Below, one piece after another: positions 11,495-20,328 of a DNA stretch of 64,000 nucleotides. Below the pieces are notes generated by a model. The model had not been told where the DNA came from. It did no database searches and was given only the letters and a program-made list of their open reading frames with translations. The stretch spans positions 40,643 through 104,642 of the forward strand of contig JAHBYA010000015.1 of assembly GCA_019636195.1 (NCBI GenBank), in the 5' to 3' direction. Every line of letters begins with the position of its first letter. Position 1 is the stretch's first letter. Position numbers and translations under genes: made by a program. The stretch comes from Planctomycetota bacterium (GTDB lineage Bacteria > Planctomycetota > UBA8742 > UBA2392).

Positions 11495-12047
11495 TGGCGG
11501 TTTCGGCGGCGGGCGAGTTGGCGTTTTGCAGGCCGCTCTGCTGCTTGAACCAGACGTAGCCTAAACTCACCAGCGCCATGATCAGCACGAACGCCAGCGT
11601 CCAGAACATGGCGCGCAGGCGCATCTTGAGCTCAGCTTCCAGCCGCTTCTCGAGCATCTGCTCGATCTCGACCATCTTTTCGTCAATGCGCTTTTCGGTT
11701 ACGTCCAGCAGTTCCATGGCCTGGTCGCGCACGGCATCGAGTGTTTCCTGCCGGAATTCTTCGGCGCGGCGTGTGGCGTCGTCAAGCAGCTCGTCGGCCT
11801 TGTTGTCAACGTAGCTGTCCACCTTGCGCCGGATGTTGCTTTCAAAGCGCTTGAGCAGCCCCTTCTTTCCCAGTGCGGTGGCATTGCCGGGCAACTCGCT
11901 GCCATTGCCCGGTGTATCCCCGTTCTGGAGCGCAGCGGCCTCAGGGTCAACCGGCGCCGCCGGAGCAGGCACGGGCACGGGCACAGCCGCGGCCTTGGCC
12001 GGCGGCGGGTCCTTCTTTCCGAGCAGCTTGTTCAGCAGGTTCACCAT
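11490..12047 (-). CDS. C-terminally membrane-anchored coiled-coil protein
   Basis: 185 aa. Residues of about 15-55 are a Pro/Ala/Val-rich linker, about 60-140 a charged amphipathic helix of coiled-coil type (VDSYVDNKADELLDDATRRA and EKRIDEKMVEIEQMLEKRLE), and about 143-166 a single hydrophobic segment (MFWTLAFVLIMALVSLGYVW) followed by a short Asn/Ala-rich tail. No enzymatic motif is present. The layout suggests a membrane-tethered structural or accessory protein. A role at the division site or envelope would be speculation. Confidence 0.7.
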   Translation of the reverse strand: MVNLLNKLLGKKDPPPAKAAAVPVPVPAPAAPVDPEAAALQNGDTPGNGSELPGNATALGKKGLLKRFESNIRRKVDSYVDNKADELLDDATRRAEEFRQETLDAVRDQAMELLDVTEKRIDEKMVEIEQMLEKRLEAELKMRLRAMFWTLAFVLIMALVSLGYVWFKQQSGLQNANSPAAETAK

Positions 12048-12138
12048 GCTCTCCGGCTGGGGAGTTTAGAAAAGCACAACGGGCGCGAAACGGTCTGCGC
12101 CCGCTGTTTGGTGATTGCGGAAAGTCAGTCGCCGCTTG

Positions 12139-12846
12139 CTAGAACCGCACGGTCAGCCGTGCGTACTCGAAGTACAGGCCCCACAAGCCGCGCGTGGTGA
12201 TCCGATGGTCGCCGATGCGCCGCCTTGAGCCCCCGAAGTCGCCATAGAAGAGCACACCGGCGCCCAGACCGATCATGCTGGTCAGGTAAAAATCGACCCC
12301 GCCGCCGCCCTGCATGTGAAAGTAGATGTCGTTGTAGGTGATGCGGTCGTTGTCAGCGTCCACGCTTTCGGTGGCTGAAAAGTACCGGAAGCCGACCGGG
12401 TAAAACGCCACCCACGGCCGCACCCAGCGCGCCCAGTCCCAATCCGGCAGGTCGAACGTGAACTTGGCGCCCAGCGCCAGGTGGTAGCCCAGCCCGGTGC
12501 CACCATCGACGTGGCGGCGGCCCAGCACACCGAACGCGATGCCGGTGTGCGCCGAAGCCGAGATCCACGGGGTGAAGTAGAAGTCAAAAAAGCCGTTCAC
12601 GCCCAGCCCCAGCGCGTTGGTGTCAAGCATCAGTGCCGCGCCAAACCCGATCAGCTGGTCGGTGCTGCGCGGGCCGGTGTCGTCGATCAACTGGCCGTAC
12701 ACGGGCTGTTGATGCCAGAGGCCGCCGCGATCGAACAGGGCGACCGGGCGCAGGCTGTCGGCGGGGCGCCAGTCGTCAGGCAACTGCTCAATGGCGGCAA
12801 GGGGCGAGGCGACAAGAAACAAGAAAACAGGCAGTATGCGTACCAT
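12139..12846 (-). CDS. Putative outer-membrane beta-barrel protein
   Basis: 235 aa with an N-terminal signal peptide (MVRILPVFLFLVASPLAA). The mature part is rich in Gly, Tyr, Trp and Phe with alternating hydrophobic strands (NGFFDFYFTPWISASAHTG, LGLGYHLALG-type stretches), and the last residue is Phe (RLTVRF). A C-terminal Phe and this pattern are typical of small outer-membrane beta-barrels. I recognise no specific family. The start is ATG 12846 with GGAGAGCAGCC upstream. Confidence 0.65.
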   Translation of the reverse strand: MVRILPVFLFLVASPLAAIEQLPDDWRPADSLRPVALFDRGGLWHQQPVYGQLIDDTGPRSTDQLIGFGAALMLDTNALGLGVNGFFDFYFTPWISASAHTGIAFGVLGRRHVDGGTGLGYHLALGAKFTFDLPDWDWARWVRPWVAFYPVGFRYFSATESVDADNDRITYNDIYFHMQGGGGVDFYLTSMIGLGAGVLFYGDFGGSRRRIGDHRITTRGLWGLYFEYARLTVRF

Positions 12847-13030
12847 GGCTGCTCTCCTTGTTCATGACCAACACCCCAAGGTAGCCAAAGCCGCAACGCG
12901 CGCGCAAGCAATATCGCATGTGCACTCTGTGATATTGACGTGTCAAGTTTACTGGCCGCGGGCTTGCAAACAGCAAGGCCGCAGGTGTTCACGTCGCGGG
13001 TGAGACCATGAGTATCCAACACAAGCTGCT

Positions 13031-13171
13031 ATGCGCCGCAACGACCCGGCAATACGTGAAAGCGCCAGGCTCAAGGCGCTTGCCGTCGAAAAAGAGCTTG
13101 AAGAGCTGCGCGAAAATCTGCGCAAAGCCGAAAACCCGCTGGACAAGCTGGAAAACCGCAACCGCGAGTGA
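13031..13171 (+). CDS. Small charged helical protein (46 aa)
   Basis: A short ORF encoding 46 residues, MRRNDPAIRESARLK onward, with a strongly amphipathic Lys/Glu/Leu helix (EKELEELRENLRKAE). It ends directly in front of a strong hairpin terminator. No good Shine-Dalgarno sequence precedes the ATG. Composition, uninterrupted frame and the terminator at its end support it as a real small gene, with no recognised family. Confidence 0.45.
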   Translation: MRRNDPAIRESARLKALAVEKELEELRENLRKAENPLDKLENRNRE

Positions 13172-13176
13172 ACACC

Positions 13177-13207
13177 GGGGCCGCGAATCCGCGGCCCCGT
13201 TTGATTC
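13177..13207. terminator. Rho-independent terminator candidate
   Basis: Perfect 9-bp stem GGGGCCGCG (13177-13185) and CGCGGCCCC (13190-13198) with a 4-nt loop AATC, followed by GTTTGATT. It lies between the 46-aa ORF and the convergent DUF4190-like gene. Confidence 0.7.
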
Positions 13208-13222
13208 ACTTGATTCACCGAC

Positions 13223-13576
13223 CTACATCCGGTCGAGCCCGCCCGTGGCGATGTTGATGATGACCAGCACGCCCCACAGTATCCCGATCACGAGGCCTGC
13301 GATCGCCAGTCCTTTGCCGGCACCGCGCTTGTTCGCCTGTGCCAGGCCGATGGCGCTGAAGATCAGGCCAAGCCACCAGGTGCACGGAATGAGCGCAAGG
13401 ATGAAGCCCGCGATTGCCAAGCCGGGTGTTCCCTGCTGCTGAGGCGGGGCGCCGTAGCCCTGCTGCGGATAGCCGGGCTGCCCATAAGGCTGCTGCTGGT
13501 AGCCGCCCTGCTGCCCGTACTGGCCCTGCGGTTGGCCGCCGTACTGTCCGCCCTGCTGCGGAGGATAACCTGCCAT
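13223..13576 (-). CDS. DUF4190-like small membrane protein with Gly/Gln/Tyr/Pro-rich N-terminus
   Basis: 117 aa. The first 48 residues are low-complexity (repeats such as YGQQGGYQQQPYGQPGYPQQ). Two hydrophobic segments follow: GLAIAGFILALIPCTWWLGL and GLAIAGLVIGILWGVLVIIN. The two GLAIAG starts, with an ANKRGAGK loop between them, are the usual DUF4190 pattern. Cytoplasmic-membrane location is expected. The disordered N-tail is common in this family and does not identify a function. Confidence 0.75.
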   Translation of the reverse strand: MAGYPPQQGGQYGGQPQGQYGQQGGYQQQPYGQPGYPQQGYGAPPQQQGTPGLAIAGFILALIPCTWWLGLIFSAIGLAQANKRGAGKGLAIAGLVIGILWGVLVIINIATGGLDRM

Positions 13577-13655
13577 GTGTGCCCCCTTCCCTAAGGTAAG
13601 GGCACGAGTTTACGAATTCGGGCAGAAGCAAAACAGGGCAGAAATTGAAGGAAAA

Positions 13656-14735
13656 TCACGCGGTCTGCGCCGACAGGGCCTTGAGCTTTTCTTCCTTTTC
13701 CCATTTACGGCAGGACTCGATTACGGGGTCAAGGTCGCCGGCAAAGACCTTCTGCAACGGGAAGCTTTCCTTGCTGCGGTGGTCGGTGCAGCGGTCCTGC
13801 GGAAAGTTGTACGTGCGAATCTTGTCGCCGCGCCCGCCGCTGCCTACTTGTACACCCCGTTTCGCGGCCAGTTCGCGGTCGCGCTTTTCTTTCTCCAACT
13901 GGTACAGCTTGTTTTTCAGGATGCGCAGCGCTTCGTCCCGGTTTTTGTGAAAGCTGGGCGTGGCCTGGCAATCGACCATGATGCCCGTGGGCAGGTGGCG
14001 CATCTGGCAGCGTGAGCTGGTCTTGTTCACGTTCTGGCCGCCGGGGCCGCCACTGCGGGCTGCCGTCACATCAAGGTCGCTTTCCTTGATCTCGATCTTC
14101 ACGTCTTCCATTTCCGGCAGCACAGCCACCGTCGCAAGGCTGGTGTGGATGCGCCCCTGTGTTTCCGTGACCGGCACGCGCTGCACGCGATGGCCGCCGC
14201 CTTCGTACTTGAAGGCCTTCCACACCGACTCGCCCTTGATGCGATAGGTGCCGCTTTTCAGGCCGCCGACTTCACTTTCCACTTCGTCGAGCACCTCGAT
14301 CTTGAAGCCGCGGTGGGCGCACCAGCGCGCGTAATTTTCAATTAGTTCGCGCGCGAACAGGCTGGCCTCGTCGCCGCCTTCCGCGCCGCGGATTTCAAGT
14401 ATCACGTCGCGGCTGTCGTCTTCGTCGTCCAGCAGGATCATGTCCTGCGCCTGCGCGTAAAGCCTGTCATAGCGCTCGCGCAGCTCGGACAGCTCGGCCT
14501 CAGCCAGCTCTTTCATTTCGCTGTCAGCGGCCGGGTCTTTGATGATCTCCTCGCTGCCGTTGATCTGCTGCTGCAATGCAACCAGCTCGCGGTAGGACTC
14601 GGCCTGCTCGCGCAGGCTGCCGCGTTCGCGCTGGTACTCGGCAAACAGCTTGTTGTTCCCGTACACAGCCGGGTCTTCGATCAGTTTGCCGAGTTCGTCG
14701 TAGCGGTCGGCGCGGGATTTCAGCACGTCAAGCAT
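13656..14735 (-). CDS. prfA: Peptide chain release factor 1
   Basis: Terminates translation at UAA and UAG by triggering peptidyl-tRNA hydrolysis. The 359-aa product contains the GGQ catalytic loop (RSGGPGGQNVNKTSSRC, Gln234, against 235 in E. coli). The codon-recognition tripeptide is PVT in HRVQRVPVTETQGR, at the place of PAT in RF1 and SPF in RF2, so this is RF1. The N-terminal helical domain and acidic linker (DEDDSRDVILEIRGAEGGDE) are complete. It sits downstream of rpmE on the same strand, an arrangement seen in many bacteria. prmC, often the next gene, is not adjacent here. Confidence 0.97.
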   Translation of the reverse strand: MLDVLKSRADRYDELGKLIEDPAVYGNNKLFAEYQRERGSLREQAESYRELVALQQQINGSEEIIKDPAADSEMKELAEAELSELRERYDRLYAQAQDMILLDDEDDSRDVILEIRGAEGGDEASLFARELIENYARWCAHRGFKIEVLDEVESEVGGLKSGTYRIKGESVWKAFKYEGGGHRVQRVPVTETQGRIHTSLATVAVLPEMEDVKIEIKESDLDVTAARSGGPGGQNVNKTSSRCQMRHLPTGIMVDCQATPSFHKNRDEALRILKNKLYQLEKEKRDRELAAKRGVQVGSGGRGDKIRTYNFPQDRCTDHRSKESFPLQKVFAGDLDPVIESCRKWEKEEKLKALSAQTA

Positions 14736-14767
14736 GGCAGCAGTCTAGCAAACGGCTGTAAAGGACG

Positions 14768-14805
14768 GATGGGACGGGCAGGACTTGCGTCCTGTCCGTC
14801 CCATC
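14768..14805. terminator. Long hairpin between rpmE and prfA
   Basis: A 17-bp stem (14768-14784 with 14789-14805) closed by a TTGC loop, with one G-T mismatch. It lies between the end of rpmE and the start of prfA on the transcribed minus strand. The T-tract after it is weak (CCTTTACA), so it may be an attenuator or processing site rather than a full terminator. Confidence 0.55.
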
Positions 14806-14818
14806 GCGGATGAGCCAG

Positions 14819-15160
14819 CTACTCTTCTTTTTCGCCAGGCGTGGGAATGATCTTCTTTTTGCCGAAGACCTTCTTCTTTTCCAGCTCGGTCTTGAGGTCC
14901 TTGCTGAGTTTGCGGGTCGGGGCCTTGACCTTTTTCTTGGCCTGCTCGGCGGCCTGGCTCTGGTCCCATGCAAAGCGCTTGGTGAAGGCATCGACGCGGC
15001 CGGCGCTGTCAATGAACTTCTGCGTGCCGGTGTAGAACGGGTGGCACGCGCTGCAGATGTCGATCGTCAGTTTTTCAAAGCGCGAAATCACAGCAAACGT
15101 GTTGCCGCAGGTGCACGTCACCTTGGTGTGGTGATGCTTGGGATGGATGCCTTCTTTCAT
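14819..15160 (-). CDS. rpmE: 50S ribosomal protein L31 (bL31), C-terminally extended
   Basis: Large-subunit protein bL31. Start ATG 15160 gives [20 protein letters not shown], with AAAGG upstream. The zinc-binding cysteines are present (TCTCGNTF and [10 protein letters not shown]), so this is the zinc-containing C+ form. At 113 aa it is much longer than the usual 65-85. The extra roughly 40 residues are Lys/Glu-rich ([16 protein letters not shown] and onward) and probably disordered or rRNA-binding. It precedes prfA on the same strand, separated by a long hairpin. Confidence 0.93.
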   Translation of the reverse strand: MKEGIHPKHHHTKVTCTCGNTFAVISRFEKLTIDICSACHPFYTGTQKFIDSAGRVDAFTKRFAWDQSQAAEQAKKKVKAPTRKLSKDLKTELEKKKVFGKKKIIPTPGEKEE

Positions 15161-15356
15161 GGCTGCCTTTCTTTCGCTTGCCGTCGCAACGGGCCCGTGC
15201 CACATGCAGGGATACCCGCCGCCGCAAGGGGCGCGAATGATAAGCACGCGCCCTGTCCGCGCAAGGGCCGAGCGTTCCCGGAAAAGTTGCAGCCACACAC
15301 GCCCGTTGGCCGTATATTAGTGACACTGGGATTGCATTTCCTTCGGGGGTCGGGGC

Positions 15357-18300
15357 ATGAAGGGACGTTCGGGCGCGCTGGTAACCATTCTCGGTGCCAT
15401 CGTCCTGCTCGCCATGGTCGGCGGGTACTTCGTCATGCAGGACGACATCGGCGCCGGCAAAGCCAAGGGCCGCAAAGCCGGAGCCTTTGATCCCGCCACG
15501 CAGGACGCCGCAGCAGCGGAAGATGATGCAGCGCAAGGCGGCTACGGCGTATCACGGCGCGGCAGCAAGGACAGCCGCGCAGAAGACGATCCCACCCGCG
15601 CGGGCAAGAAGCCCGAAGGCGCCAACGACGGCGGCAAGCCCGGCGACGATACCCAGCTGGATGTACCCCGGACCATCAACCCCGACGAAGTCAACGAAGT
15701 CGTCCCCGGCTACCTGATCGTGCGCGTCGTCAACAAAGAAGACGACCGCCCGCTGCCCGGCACCACGGTTTACTTCCCGATTCGCGGCACGCGGCTCGAT
15801 ACCGACGCCGGCGACGTAAAGCTCAGCGACAAGCTGGACGCCATGGTCAAGCGCACTAACCGCCACGGCGTCGCGGCCTGGAGCGAGAAAGAGCTGCTTG
15901 AGCTGGCAAAGCGCCAGGAAGGCGACGACCCTACCAGTGTGCTGGTCACCGCCATCGGCTACGCCGACCTGTTTGAGCCGCTGAAGATCCCCGACGTGAA
16001 AAAGGGCGCGGAAGCGACGTTCAAGCTGCTGCCGGCTGTGCGCGTGACGGGCAAGGTGCGTGAAAAGCGCGGCGGCATTGTCAGCTACGCCAAGGTTGAG
16101 ATCCTGCAAACCAGCGGGCAGGGCGAGTCGGCGGCGCCGTTGAACCGCTTTGCAGTCAGCGCTGACGGCCTGGGCGAGTTTGCGATCAAGCTTGCGGACA
16201 CGTACTTGTACGTGTTTGAGGTGCAGATGTCCGGCTACGCCAAGTACCGCAGCCGCGTGTTCAATTTCCGTGAAGACAAGCGCGAAGTCAGCATCCTGCT
16301 TGAGGCGGCCAAAGGCATCAGCGGCGTGGTCGTGGACAGCGGCAACGCGCCGGTCGCGGGCGCCGAGGTGCTGGCCAGGGATGACGGCCTGCGCGTGACC
16401 ACAGACGCGCAGGGCAGGTTCTCGCTGGACATGGTGGCGGACAAGATTTTCCGCAACGACGTGAACTTGCGCGTGACCGCCAAGGGCTTCGCGCCCGCCA
16501 ACGAAAAGGTGCTGGCCAACGACCACAACGTGCAGATCACCCTTGAGCCTGAGGGCACCCTCAGCGGCGTGGTGGTGAATGACCGCGGCGAGATCGTGGG
16601 CGGCGCCAGCGTGCGCTGCACTTACATTGAAGGCCCCAACCGCTACCCCTACGACGCCGCCGTCACCAACGCCAAGGGTGAGTTCAACTTTGGCGGATTT
16701 GCCGCCGGCAGTGTCCAGATTTCAGCGCACCTGGGCGAGCTGTACAGCGCCACCACCGGCATCAACGTCGCGCCGCGCACACACGTCGGCCCGGTCAAGC
16801 TGGTGCTGATCACGGGCGCGGGGGTCACCGGCCGCGTGCATGTCGCGGGTGCGGGCATCGCGGGCGTCACCATCGCGCTGGACGGCAAGTCGGCGGGCGC
16901 CACTGACGCCGACGGCAACTTTGCGCTGGGCGGCATCGCCGACGGCAAGCACAAGATCAAGATCATCAACCAGTACCCCATCGCCGACGAAATGCTGCGC
17001 CAGTTGCCGGTGTTCACCGTGGACGGCAAGAGCTACTACTACCTGCCCAAAGAACGCGAGATTGACCTGAAGCTGGCGGACAGCGTCGTCGTGGACTTTG
17101 AAGTCAAGCCCTTTGAAGCCAGCATTGACCGCAAGATTACTGTCAACATCACCACCCAGCCGAACACGCCCGTGACCGGGGTGCAGGTGACGATCAAGCC
17201 GGTGTTCGGGCAGCCGCCGGAAGGCGTTGAGGCGCCCAAGATCCAGATTCTCGCGCTGGACCTGCCCAACGGCAAAACCACGATGCCGCTGAGCCTGGTA
17301 AACGGCGTCAGCTATGAGGCCACGTTTGTCCACCCGCGCTTCTTTGAGGCCAAGTTGACCACTGCTGCACTGGCCGGCGTAAAGGACGGCGGCAGCATTG
17401 AACTGGTGCTTGAACGCGCGTTCATGATCAAGGGCACGGTCAAGGACAGCCAGGGCAACGGCATCGAAAGCGTCGGGCTGAGCCGCGACAAGAACAACCC
17501 GTGGAACATGACGGCAACCACCGACATTTACGGTTACTTCGAATTCGGCGGGCTGAAAGCCGAGGAGTACACAGTCACCGCGTTCAAGACCAGCTACTAC
17601 CAGGAAGTGCGGGTGGTCAAGATCACCAGCGAAGACCCGCCGCACCTTGAAATCACGCTGGTCAGCGCCAACGAGATCCGCATCATCGTTACCAACAACG
17701 GCACGCCACAGCCGGGTGCGCACGTGCACATCTACCGAAACGACGCAGAGGGCGACAACCCGGACGACTTCAAGCGGCACTTCGACATCGGCACGACGGA
17801 CGCGAAGGGCGAAAAGTACATCAACTTCCACTGGGTCCGGAACTACCAGATTGTGGCCTACTGGGGCAACGAAGTCGCGTTTGTCAACTTCAACAACATG
17901 AAGGACGTGCCGGAGCGCGAGTTCACAATTGAGCTTGAAGCCGCGTTCGACCTGACCGGCGTAGTGCTTGACTCGGAGACCAGCCAGCCGCTCGGCGGCA
18001 GCATTGTGCGCGCGCACATGGCGCAGGGCAGCGGCGAAGGCCGCGAAGGCAACTTCTTCCAGTTGCAGGTGGGCGGAGAAGGGACATTCGCGTTCAAGGT
18101 CCCGCAGGGCAGCTACTACTTCTACGTGCCCAAGACCGCCAGCCACCAGAGCTTCAACACGCAGGGCAATGAAGTGCCGCAGGGCACGACCAACGTCGTG
18201 TTGAGCGTGCCGGTGCGCGACGACATTGAGGGCAACTACGCGCAAGTGCTGAGCTTCAGCGTTCCCAGCAGCATGGAAGCGGGGCAGGACTACACCGTGG

Positions 18301-18596
18301 AAGTGCTGGTGCGCAACAAAGGCAGCACAACCTGGACCAGCGCCGGCAACCGCCCGTGGCGCCTGGGCAGCGAAGGCCCCCGCGACAACAACACCTGGGG
18401 CCTGACGCGCGTAAACATCGAACAGGGCATCGAGGTGCGGCCCGGCGATACCTACAAATTCACGTTTACGGTCAAAGCCCCAGCCAATGCGGGCACCTAC
18501 CCGATGCAATGGCGCATGGTGCAGGACGGCCGCGAGTGGTTCGGCCAGTTCAGCGAAAAGCGCCAGATCGTGGTAAACGCCCCTTCTGGCGGGTGA
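15357..18596 (+). CDS. Large surface or secreted protein with carboxypeptidase-regulatory-like repeats and NBR1-type Ig C-terminus
   Basis: 1079 aa. An uncleaved-looking N-terminal membrane segment (GALVTILGAIVLLAMVGGYF) is followed by a disordered acidic/Lys-rich stretch to about residue 105. Repeated beta-sandwich domains of the carboxypeptidase-regulatory (CarboxypepD_reg) kind come next, each with a VTGxV ... GAxV ... TDAxGxF pattern, for example ISGVVVDSGNAPVAGAEVLA and VTTDAQGRFSLD. The last 120 residues resemble the Ig-like domain of the NBR1 family (SFSVPSSMEAGQDYTVEVLV, NKGSTTWTSAGNRPW). The product is probably anchored in the cytoplasmic membrane with its repeats outside. A TATATT -10-like box at 15313-15318 lies 39 bp upstream. 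No enzymatic motif is seen. Confidence 0.82.
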   Translation: MKGRSGALVTILGAIVLLAMVGGYFVMQDDIGAGKAKGRKAGAFDPATQDAAAAEDDAAQGGYGVSRRGSKDSRAEDDPTRAGKKPEGANDGGKPGDDTQLDVPRTINPDEVNEVVPGYLIVRVVNKEDDRPLPGTTVYFPIRGTRLDTDAGDVKLSDKLDAMVKRTNRHGVAAWSEKELLELAKRQEGDDPTSVLVTAIGYADLFEPLKIPDVKKGAEATFKLLPAVRVTGKVREKRGGIVSYAKVEILQTSGQGESAAPLNRFAVSADGLGEFAIKLADTYLYVFEVQMSGYAKYRSRVFNFREDKREVSILLEAAKGISGVVVDSGNAPVAGAEVLARDDGLRVTTDAQGRFSLDMVADKIFRNDVNLRVTAKGFAPANEKVLANDHNVQITLEPEGTLSGVVVNDRGEIVGGASVRCTYIEGPNRYPYDAAVTNAKGEFNFGGFAAGSVQISAHLGELYSATTGINVAPRTHVGPVKLVLITGAGVTGRVHVAGAGIAGVTIALDGKSAGATDADGNFALGGIADGKHKIKIINQYPIADEMLRQLPVFTVDGKSYYYLPKEREIDLKLADSVVVDFEVKPFEASIDRKITVNITTQPNTPVTGVQVTIKPVFGQPPEGVEAPKIQILALDLPNGKTTMPLSLVNGVSYEATFVHPRFFEAKLTTAALAGVKDGGSIELVLERAFMIKGTVKDSQGNGIESVGLSRDKNNPWNMTATTDIYGYFEFGGLKAEEYTVTAFKTSYYQEVRVVKITSEDPPHLEITLVSANEIRIIVTNNGTPQPGAHVHIYRNDAEGDNPDDFKRHFDIGTTDAKGEKYINFHWVRNYQIVAYWGNEVAFVNFNNMKDVPEREFTIELEAAFDLTGVVLDSETSQPLGGSIVRAHMAQGSGEGREGNFFQLQVGGEGTFAFKVPQGSYYFYVPKTASHQSFNTQGNEVPQGTTNVVLSVPVRDDIEGNYAQVLSFSVPSSMEAGQDYTVEVLVRNKGSTTWTSAGNRPWRLGSEGPRDNNTWGLTRVNIEQGIEVRPGDTYKFTFTVKAPANAGTYPMQWRMVQDGREWFGQFSEKRQIVVNAPSGG

Positions 18597-18726
18597 TCAA
18601 GACTTGATGCGCAAGCCCAGTTGCCGTCCGGGATTGTGACGTCCCGCAAGTCGAACTTGCGCATTCCAAACACGGTTGCGCACATACCCCTTCCAAGGCA
18701 TGATTCGCGCCCCATAGGGGCCCTGA

Positions 18727-20283
18727 TTGTTCGGCGAATTCGACATCTTTCTGCCCGTGGTCTGGCTGCTGGTTGCAGCCGGCATTGTGCTGCTGATTGA
18801 CCTGTTCAGCGACGACCCTGACCGCGTGCGCATGTTTAACTTCTTTACGGCGCTGGGCGGCGTGCTGCTGTCTTTCGTTTCGCTCAACCCGTACTGGGAC
18901 GCGCCGCCGCAACTGATCATGCGCGGGGCGATGCTGGTCGATCAGTTCAGCGCGTTTTTGATGATCGCAATCCTGATCGGCACCGCGATTTCCATGTTCG
19001 CGAGCCTCAGCTACGTCAAGCGCATCGGCGTCAACCTGGCGGACTTCCTGATCACGTTGCTGCTGGCTGCGTCCGGCATGGTGCTTTTGACCGCGAGCAA
19101 CGACCTGATCATGGTCTTTCTGTCGATCGAGTTGCTGAGCTTCAGCGTGTATGTGCTGACCGGCCTGCACGGCCGCAGCGGCCGCAGCGCCGAGGCCGCG
19201 ATGAAGTACTTTGTGATGGGCGCGTTCGCCACCGGCATCATGATTCTGGGCATGGCGTGCCTGTACGGCGTGACCGGCGAGCTGCAGCTCAAGCCGATCG
19301 GCGAAAAGTTGCTGGCGATTTTCAACGCCCGTGACGGCAGCAACGTAATGGCAACGTTCGGCATGGGCGCGATCCTGATTGCCTTTGCCTTCAAGGTCGG
19401 CGCGGTGCCCTTCCACAGCTGGGTGCCCGACGCCTACGAAGGCGCGCCGACCACGGTCACCGGCTTCATGGCTGTCGCGGTCAAGGCAGCGGCCTTCGGC
19501 GCGCTGATTCGCCTTGCGGTCGTCACCTTCCCGGCCTCAGCCGCCGCCGAAGGCTTTTTCGGCGACCTGGGTTTCGCTGGCTACGCGCTGTGGCTGCTTT
19601 CTGCGCTGAGCATGATCCTGGGCAACTGGTTCGCGATCAGCCAGCGCAACGTCAAGCGCATGCTGGCCTACAGCAGCATCGCCCACAGCGGCTACCTGCT
19701 GATGGGCCTTGCGGCAGCGGGCGGCAACCCCGAGGTTTACGCGGGCGTGCTGTACTACCTGCTGGCCTACACGCTGATGACCAGCGGGGCGTTCGCGATG
19801 CTGGTGTACGCCAGCACCGGCGGCCGCGATGTCGAAAGTATCGACGACCTGCGCGGCCTGGCCTGGAAGAAGCCGTCCGTGGGCATCGGCATGGCGATCT
19901 TCATGTTCTCGCTGGCTGGCATCCCGCTGACGGCGGGCTTTATGGGCAAGTATTTCATCTTTACACAGACCATTGCCGCAGGCGGGCGCTACACGACGCT
20001 GGCGATCATCGGCATCTGCACCAGCATCATGGGCGCGTACTACTACCTGCGCGTGGTCGCCTACACCTACTTCCGCGAGCCGGACGACCGGCCGGTTGCA
20101 GGTAAGGAAGACTGGGGCCTGAAGTTCGCGCTGAGCCTGACTGTGCTCGGCACGCTGTTCCTGGGCATCTTCCCGCAGGGCTTTTACAACGCCGCTGAAG
20201 AAAGCGTGCGCGGCCTGCAGCACGAGAACGAACGCCCCGTCGTGCAGGCGCCGGACAAGCCCGCGAAAGTCGCCAACAAGTAA
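18727..20283 (+). CDS. nuoN: NADH-quinone oxidoreductase subunit N
   Basis: A proton-pumping antiporter-like membrane subunit of respiratory complex I, 518 aa and about 14 predicted helices. Diagnostic stretches are LLLAASGMVLLTASNDLIMVFL, KVGAVPFHSWVPDAYEGAPT, the pump helix Lys in FMAVAVKAAAFGAL and YSSIAHSGYLLMG. The start is TTG 18727; a stop lies immediately upstream in frame, so nothing longer is possible. No other nuo genes are present in this 64-kb window, although nuoN normally ends a nuo operon. It may work with a complex encoded elsewhere. Confidence 0.94.
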   Translation: MFGEFDIFLPVVWLLVAAGIVLLIDLFSDDPDRVRMFNFFTALGGVLLSFVSLNPYWDAPPQLIMRGAMLVDQFSAFLMIAILIGTAISMFASLSYVKRIGVNLADFLITLLLAASGMVLLTASNDLIMVFLSIELLSFSVYVLTGLHGRSGRSAEAAMKYFVMGAFATGIMILGMACLYGVTGELQLKPIGEKLLAIFNARDGSNVMATFGMGAILIAFAFKVGAVPFHSWVPDAYEGAPTTVTGFMAVAVKAAAFGALIRLAVVTFPASAAAEGFFGDLGFAGYALWLLSALSMILGNWFAISQRNVKRMLAYSSIAHSGYLLMGLAAAGGNPEVYAGVLYYLLAYTLMTSGAFAMLVYASTGGRDVESIDDLRGLAWKKPSVGIGMAIFMFSLAGIPLTAGFMGKYFIFTQTIAAGGRYTTLAIIGICTSIMGAYYYLRVVAYTYFREPDDRPVAGKEDWGLKFALSLTVLGTLFLGIFPQGFYNAAEESVRGLQHENERPVVQAPDKPAKVANK

Positions 20284-20320
20284 CCCGGCCCCGCAGGGCC
20301 GGGCGTGTTCGGCTTCATTT
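20284..20320 (+). terminator. nuoN terminator candidate
   Basis: Perfect 8-bp stem CCCGGCCC (20284-20291) and GGGCCGGG (20296-20303) with a CGCA loop, starting right after the nuoN stop. The following sequence becomes T-rich only about 12 nt later (TTCATTTTG). Confidence 0.55.
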
Positions 20321-20328
20321 TGAAACCC

